Under the pieces are notes generated by a model that saw only the letters and a list, made by a program, of their open reading frames with translations, did not search any database and was not told where the DNA came from. A stretch of 64,000 nt of DNA from the NCBI RefSeq assembly GCF_029989365.1, contig NZ_JAPRAQ010000001.1:124001-188000 (forward strand). The letters run 5' to 3'. The DNA is from Bradyrhizobium sp. Arg816. Its GTDB lineage: Bacteria > Pseudomonadota > Alphaproteobacteria > Rhizobiales > Xanthobacteraceae. Below, piece by piece: positions 62,397 through 64,000 of the stretch (position 1 is the first letter of the stretch; every line of letters begins with the position of its first letter). The position numbers and the translations under genes were made by a program.

Positions 62397-62723
62397 TCAG
62401 CCACCGACCTTGCTGGGAAGACCCGCCGCCTTCCAGCCCAGCATGCCGCCGGCCAGATGCTTGTCATAAGGCAGCCCCGCCGCCTGCGCCGCGAGCGAGG
62501 CCGTCACCGAGCGTTTTCCGGAGCGGCAGGCGAACACGACCTCTTTGCCCTGGGGATCGGGGATCGCCTTGGGATCGAAGGTCGAGAGCGGCACGACAAC
62601 GCCGTAGGGATATGCCTCGGCCTCGACCTCGTTCGGCTCGCGCACGTCGACGAGGAGATAGCGCCCTTCCGCGACACCCTTGGAGACCTCGTCCGGGGTC
62701 AGATCCTGTACCTGGTTTGCCAC
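62397..62723 (-). CDS. Rhodanese-like single-domain protein
   Basis: A 108-residue rhodanese domain. The active-site loop is VVFACRSGKRS with the catalytic Cys, after LLVDVREPNEVEAEAYPYGV. It can carry persulfide sulfur. The GTG start at 62723 has GGAGG five bases upstream and is preferred to an upstream in-frame ATG in the region before it. It is the first gene of the rhodanese-aminotransferase-potF unit. The sulfur link is only suggestive: a methionine-type aminotransferase follows. Confidence 0.82.
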   Translation of the reverse strand: MANQVQDLTPDEVSKGVAEGRYLLVDVREPNEVEAEAYPYGVVVPLSTFDPKAIPDPQGKEVVFACRSGKRSVTASLAAQAAGLPYDKHLAGGMLGWKAAGLPSKVGG

Positions 62724-62911
62724 ATCATCCTCCAACGTCCGAGCCTGCGCCGGAGCGATCCCGGCGGGCGGCAACCTCGCCTCTCGGCAGGCGAAAATCA
62801 AGCGCTACAAAGGCTTGAGCTGCATGCCGCAAGTTAAAGCTAAATCGCAGCGACTTGAAGTGCAGCTTTCAGGATGCCTGAAACTCCTGCTCCGCATCCC
62901 ACCACGCGCTC

Positions 62912-63024
62912 GGTGTCATTCCCCGCGGAAGCGGGGAATCTAGTACGCCGCGGCTTCTCGGTTCTAGCCGCGCCGTCTCTGGAATACTGGGTCGCCCGGT
63001 CAAGCCGGGCGACGACAGCGGGGG
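62912..63024. repeat. Two-hairpin intergenic repeat, copy 2
   Basis: ATTCCCCGC (62918-62926) with GCGGGGAAT (62931-62939), and TCGCCCGG (62992-62999) with CCGGGCGA (63005-63012), flanked by GGTGTCAT and GACAGCGGGG as in the copy at 52248. The order of the hairpins is reversed relative to that copy. It lies next to the kup stop. The rest of 62724-62911 holds the rhodanese promoter region and no gene. Confidence 0.7.
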
Positions 63025-63026
63025 AA

Positions 63027-64000
63027 CTAGATCGTCACCTGCGTTCCAACCTCGACGACGCGGCCGGAGGGGATCTGGAAATAGTCGGTGGCGTCGTTGG
63101 CGGAGCGGCTGAGCGAGATGAACAGCCGGTCCTGCCAGCGCGGCATGCCGGAATGGGCGGCGGGCTTGAGCGCCCTCCGCGACAGGAAGAACGAGGTCGA
63201 CATGATGTCGAACTGCCAGCCGAGCTTGCGGGCGATCGCAAGCGCTTTCGGCACATTGGGCGATTCCATGAAGCCGAACTTCAGCGTCACCTTGGAGAAG
63301 GTCGGTGAGATCTGCTCCAGCCTCACGCGCTCGGCCGGATCAATCCGCGGAGTCTGCGCGGTCTCGATGGTGAGAATGACATTCTTCTCATGCAGCACTT
63401 TGTAGTGCTTCAGACTATGCATCAGCGCGGTCGGGGCGCTGAGCGGATCCGAGGTCAGGAACACCGCGGTGCCGGGCACGCGCTGCGGCGGCCGTTTCTC
63501 CAGCATCGCCACGAGGTCGGCGAGCGGGAATTCGAGCTTGCGCGACTTCTCGAACAGCAGCCGGCTGCCGCGCCGCCACGTGTACATCAGGATGATCATG
63601 AGCGCGCCGAGCGCGAGCGGCACCCAGCCGCCCTCGAACACCTTGAGCAGGTTGGCGGCGAGGAAGGTCAGGTCGAGGAACAGGAACGGCACGATCAGGG
63701 CGGCGGCGGCGAACGGCGACCACTTCCAGACCTTCCAGATCACGACGAAACCCATCATCGCCGTGACCACCATGGTCCCGGTGACAGAGATGCCATAGGC
63801 CGACGCCAGCGCGCTGGAGGAGCGGAACAGCAGCACCAGCAGCACCACCGCGACCAGCAGAAGCTGGTTGATGCGCGGGATGAAGATCTGGCCCGAATGA
63901 GCTTCAGACGTATGGCGAATTTCGAAGCGCGGCAGCAACCCGAGCTGAATCGCCTGGCGCGTCAGCGAATAGGCACCGGTGATGACGGCCTGGCTCGCGA
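63027..64000 (-). CDS. kup: Kup potassium uptake protein (C-terminal part, runs off the right edge)
   Basis: About 324 residues are present. The frame stays open to the edge (upstream residues read [20 protein letters not shown]). The sequence includes the Kup signature region [40 protein letters not shown], the last membrane helices and the cytoplasmic C-terminal domain ([20 protein letters not shown], then VEVGTQVTI). Kup proteins take up K+ with protons in the inner membrane. The first half lies outside the window. Confidence 0.92.
   Translation of the reverse strand, partial: ASQAVITGAYSLTRQAIQLGLLPRFEIRHTSEAHSGQIFIPRINQLLLVAVVLLVLLFRSSSALASAYGISVTGTMVVTAMMGFVVIWKVWKWSPFAAAALIVPFLFLDLTFLAANLLKVFEGGWVPLALGALMIILMYTWRRGSRLLFEKSRKLEFPLADLVAMLEKRPPQRVPGTAVFLTSDPLSAPTALMHSLKHYKVLHEKNVILTIETAQTPRIDPAERVRLEQISPTFSKVTLKFGFMESPNVPKALAIARKLGWQFDIMSTSFFLSRRALKPAAHSGMPRWQDRLFISLSRSANDATDYFQIPSGRVVEVGTQVTI

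Overview
The window is high-GC alphaproteobacterial chromosome, most like Bradyrhizobium or a close relative. The reasons are the AcpXL-type very-long-chain fatty acid (lipid A) genes, the intergenic palindromic repeats, the many orphan periplasmic binding proteins and the catabolic gene content. This assignment is inferred from gene content; no database was searched. Almost everything is chromosomal metabolism. No tRNA, rRNA, CRISPR array or intact insertion sequence was seen.

Layout. 1-4487: a MarR regulator with a FUSC/DUF1656/HlyD efflux operon, divergent from an MFS exporter. 4498-9093: an amino-acid binding protein, an NTF2-like protein, two cytosine-deaminase-type amidohydrolases and a small unknown protein. 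9113-15897: a TetR-led operon for the lower protocatechuate/gallate meta-cleavage route (ligI, galB, galC, a 4,5-dihydroxyphthalate decarboxylase-like gene, a DUF1932 dehydrogenase), divergent from two binding-protein genes. 16002-18876: DUF763, a cytochrome P450 and a small coiled-coil protein. 18983-34984: a reductive nicotinate-type catabolic region. 35060-36028: an extradiol dioxygenase. 36449-43295: a HerA-like ATPase, a large cyclase/ATPase/TPR protein and a RoxA-like dihaem cytochrome. 43407-47755: small stress, membrane and regulatory genes. 47966-52202: the acpXL-fabZXL-fabF2XL-fabF1XL-lpxXL operon. 52383-59787: a damaged wHTH-TPR regulator and two damaged autotransporters. 60090-64000: a rhodanese, aminotransferase and polyamine-binding protein operon, then the C-terminal part of a Kup potassium transporter.

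The most interesting system lies between about 19.0 and 35.0 kb. A molybdenum hydroxylase (NicA/NicB-like, with a tri-haem tail), 6-hydroxynicotinate reductase, enamidase, ferredoxin-NADP reductase, an ApbE-superfamily UPF0280 protein, an AA_synth-family protein, a liv-type ABC importer and a MarR regulator make a coherent reductive pathway: pyridine carboxylate, 6-hydroxy form, tetrahydro-oxo form, ring-opened formyl-glutarate. All three promoter regions carry the same 16-bp palindrome, C(A/G)TT(C/T)GT(A/G)TAC-N-AA(T/C)G, and the MarR gene is the last gene of one of these units. A second palindrome, TTTGTAC-N4-GTACAAA, occurs at the tetR-ligI-galB-galC operon and again 22 kb away upstream of the extradiol dioxygenase. 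This suggests one meta-cleavage regulon split over two loci.

Other points: FabF2XL lacks the ketosynthase cysteine and resembles a chain-length factor; the cyclase domain has lost both transition-state residues; the RoxA-like cytochrome has a CX3CH haem site; and a rearrangement scar near 53.94 kb has removed the 5' ends of two divergent genes.
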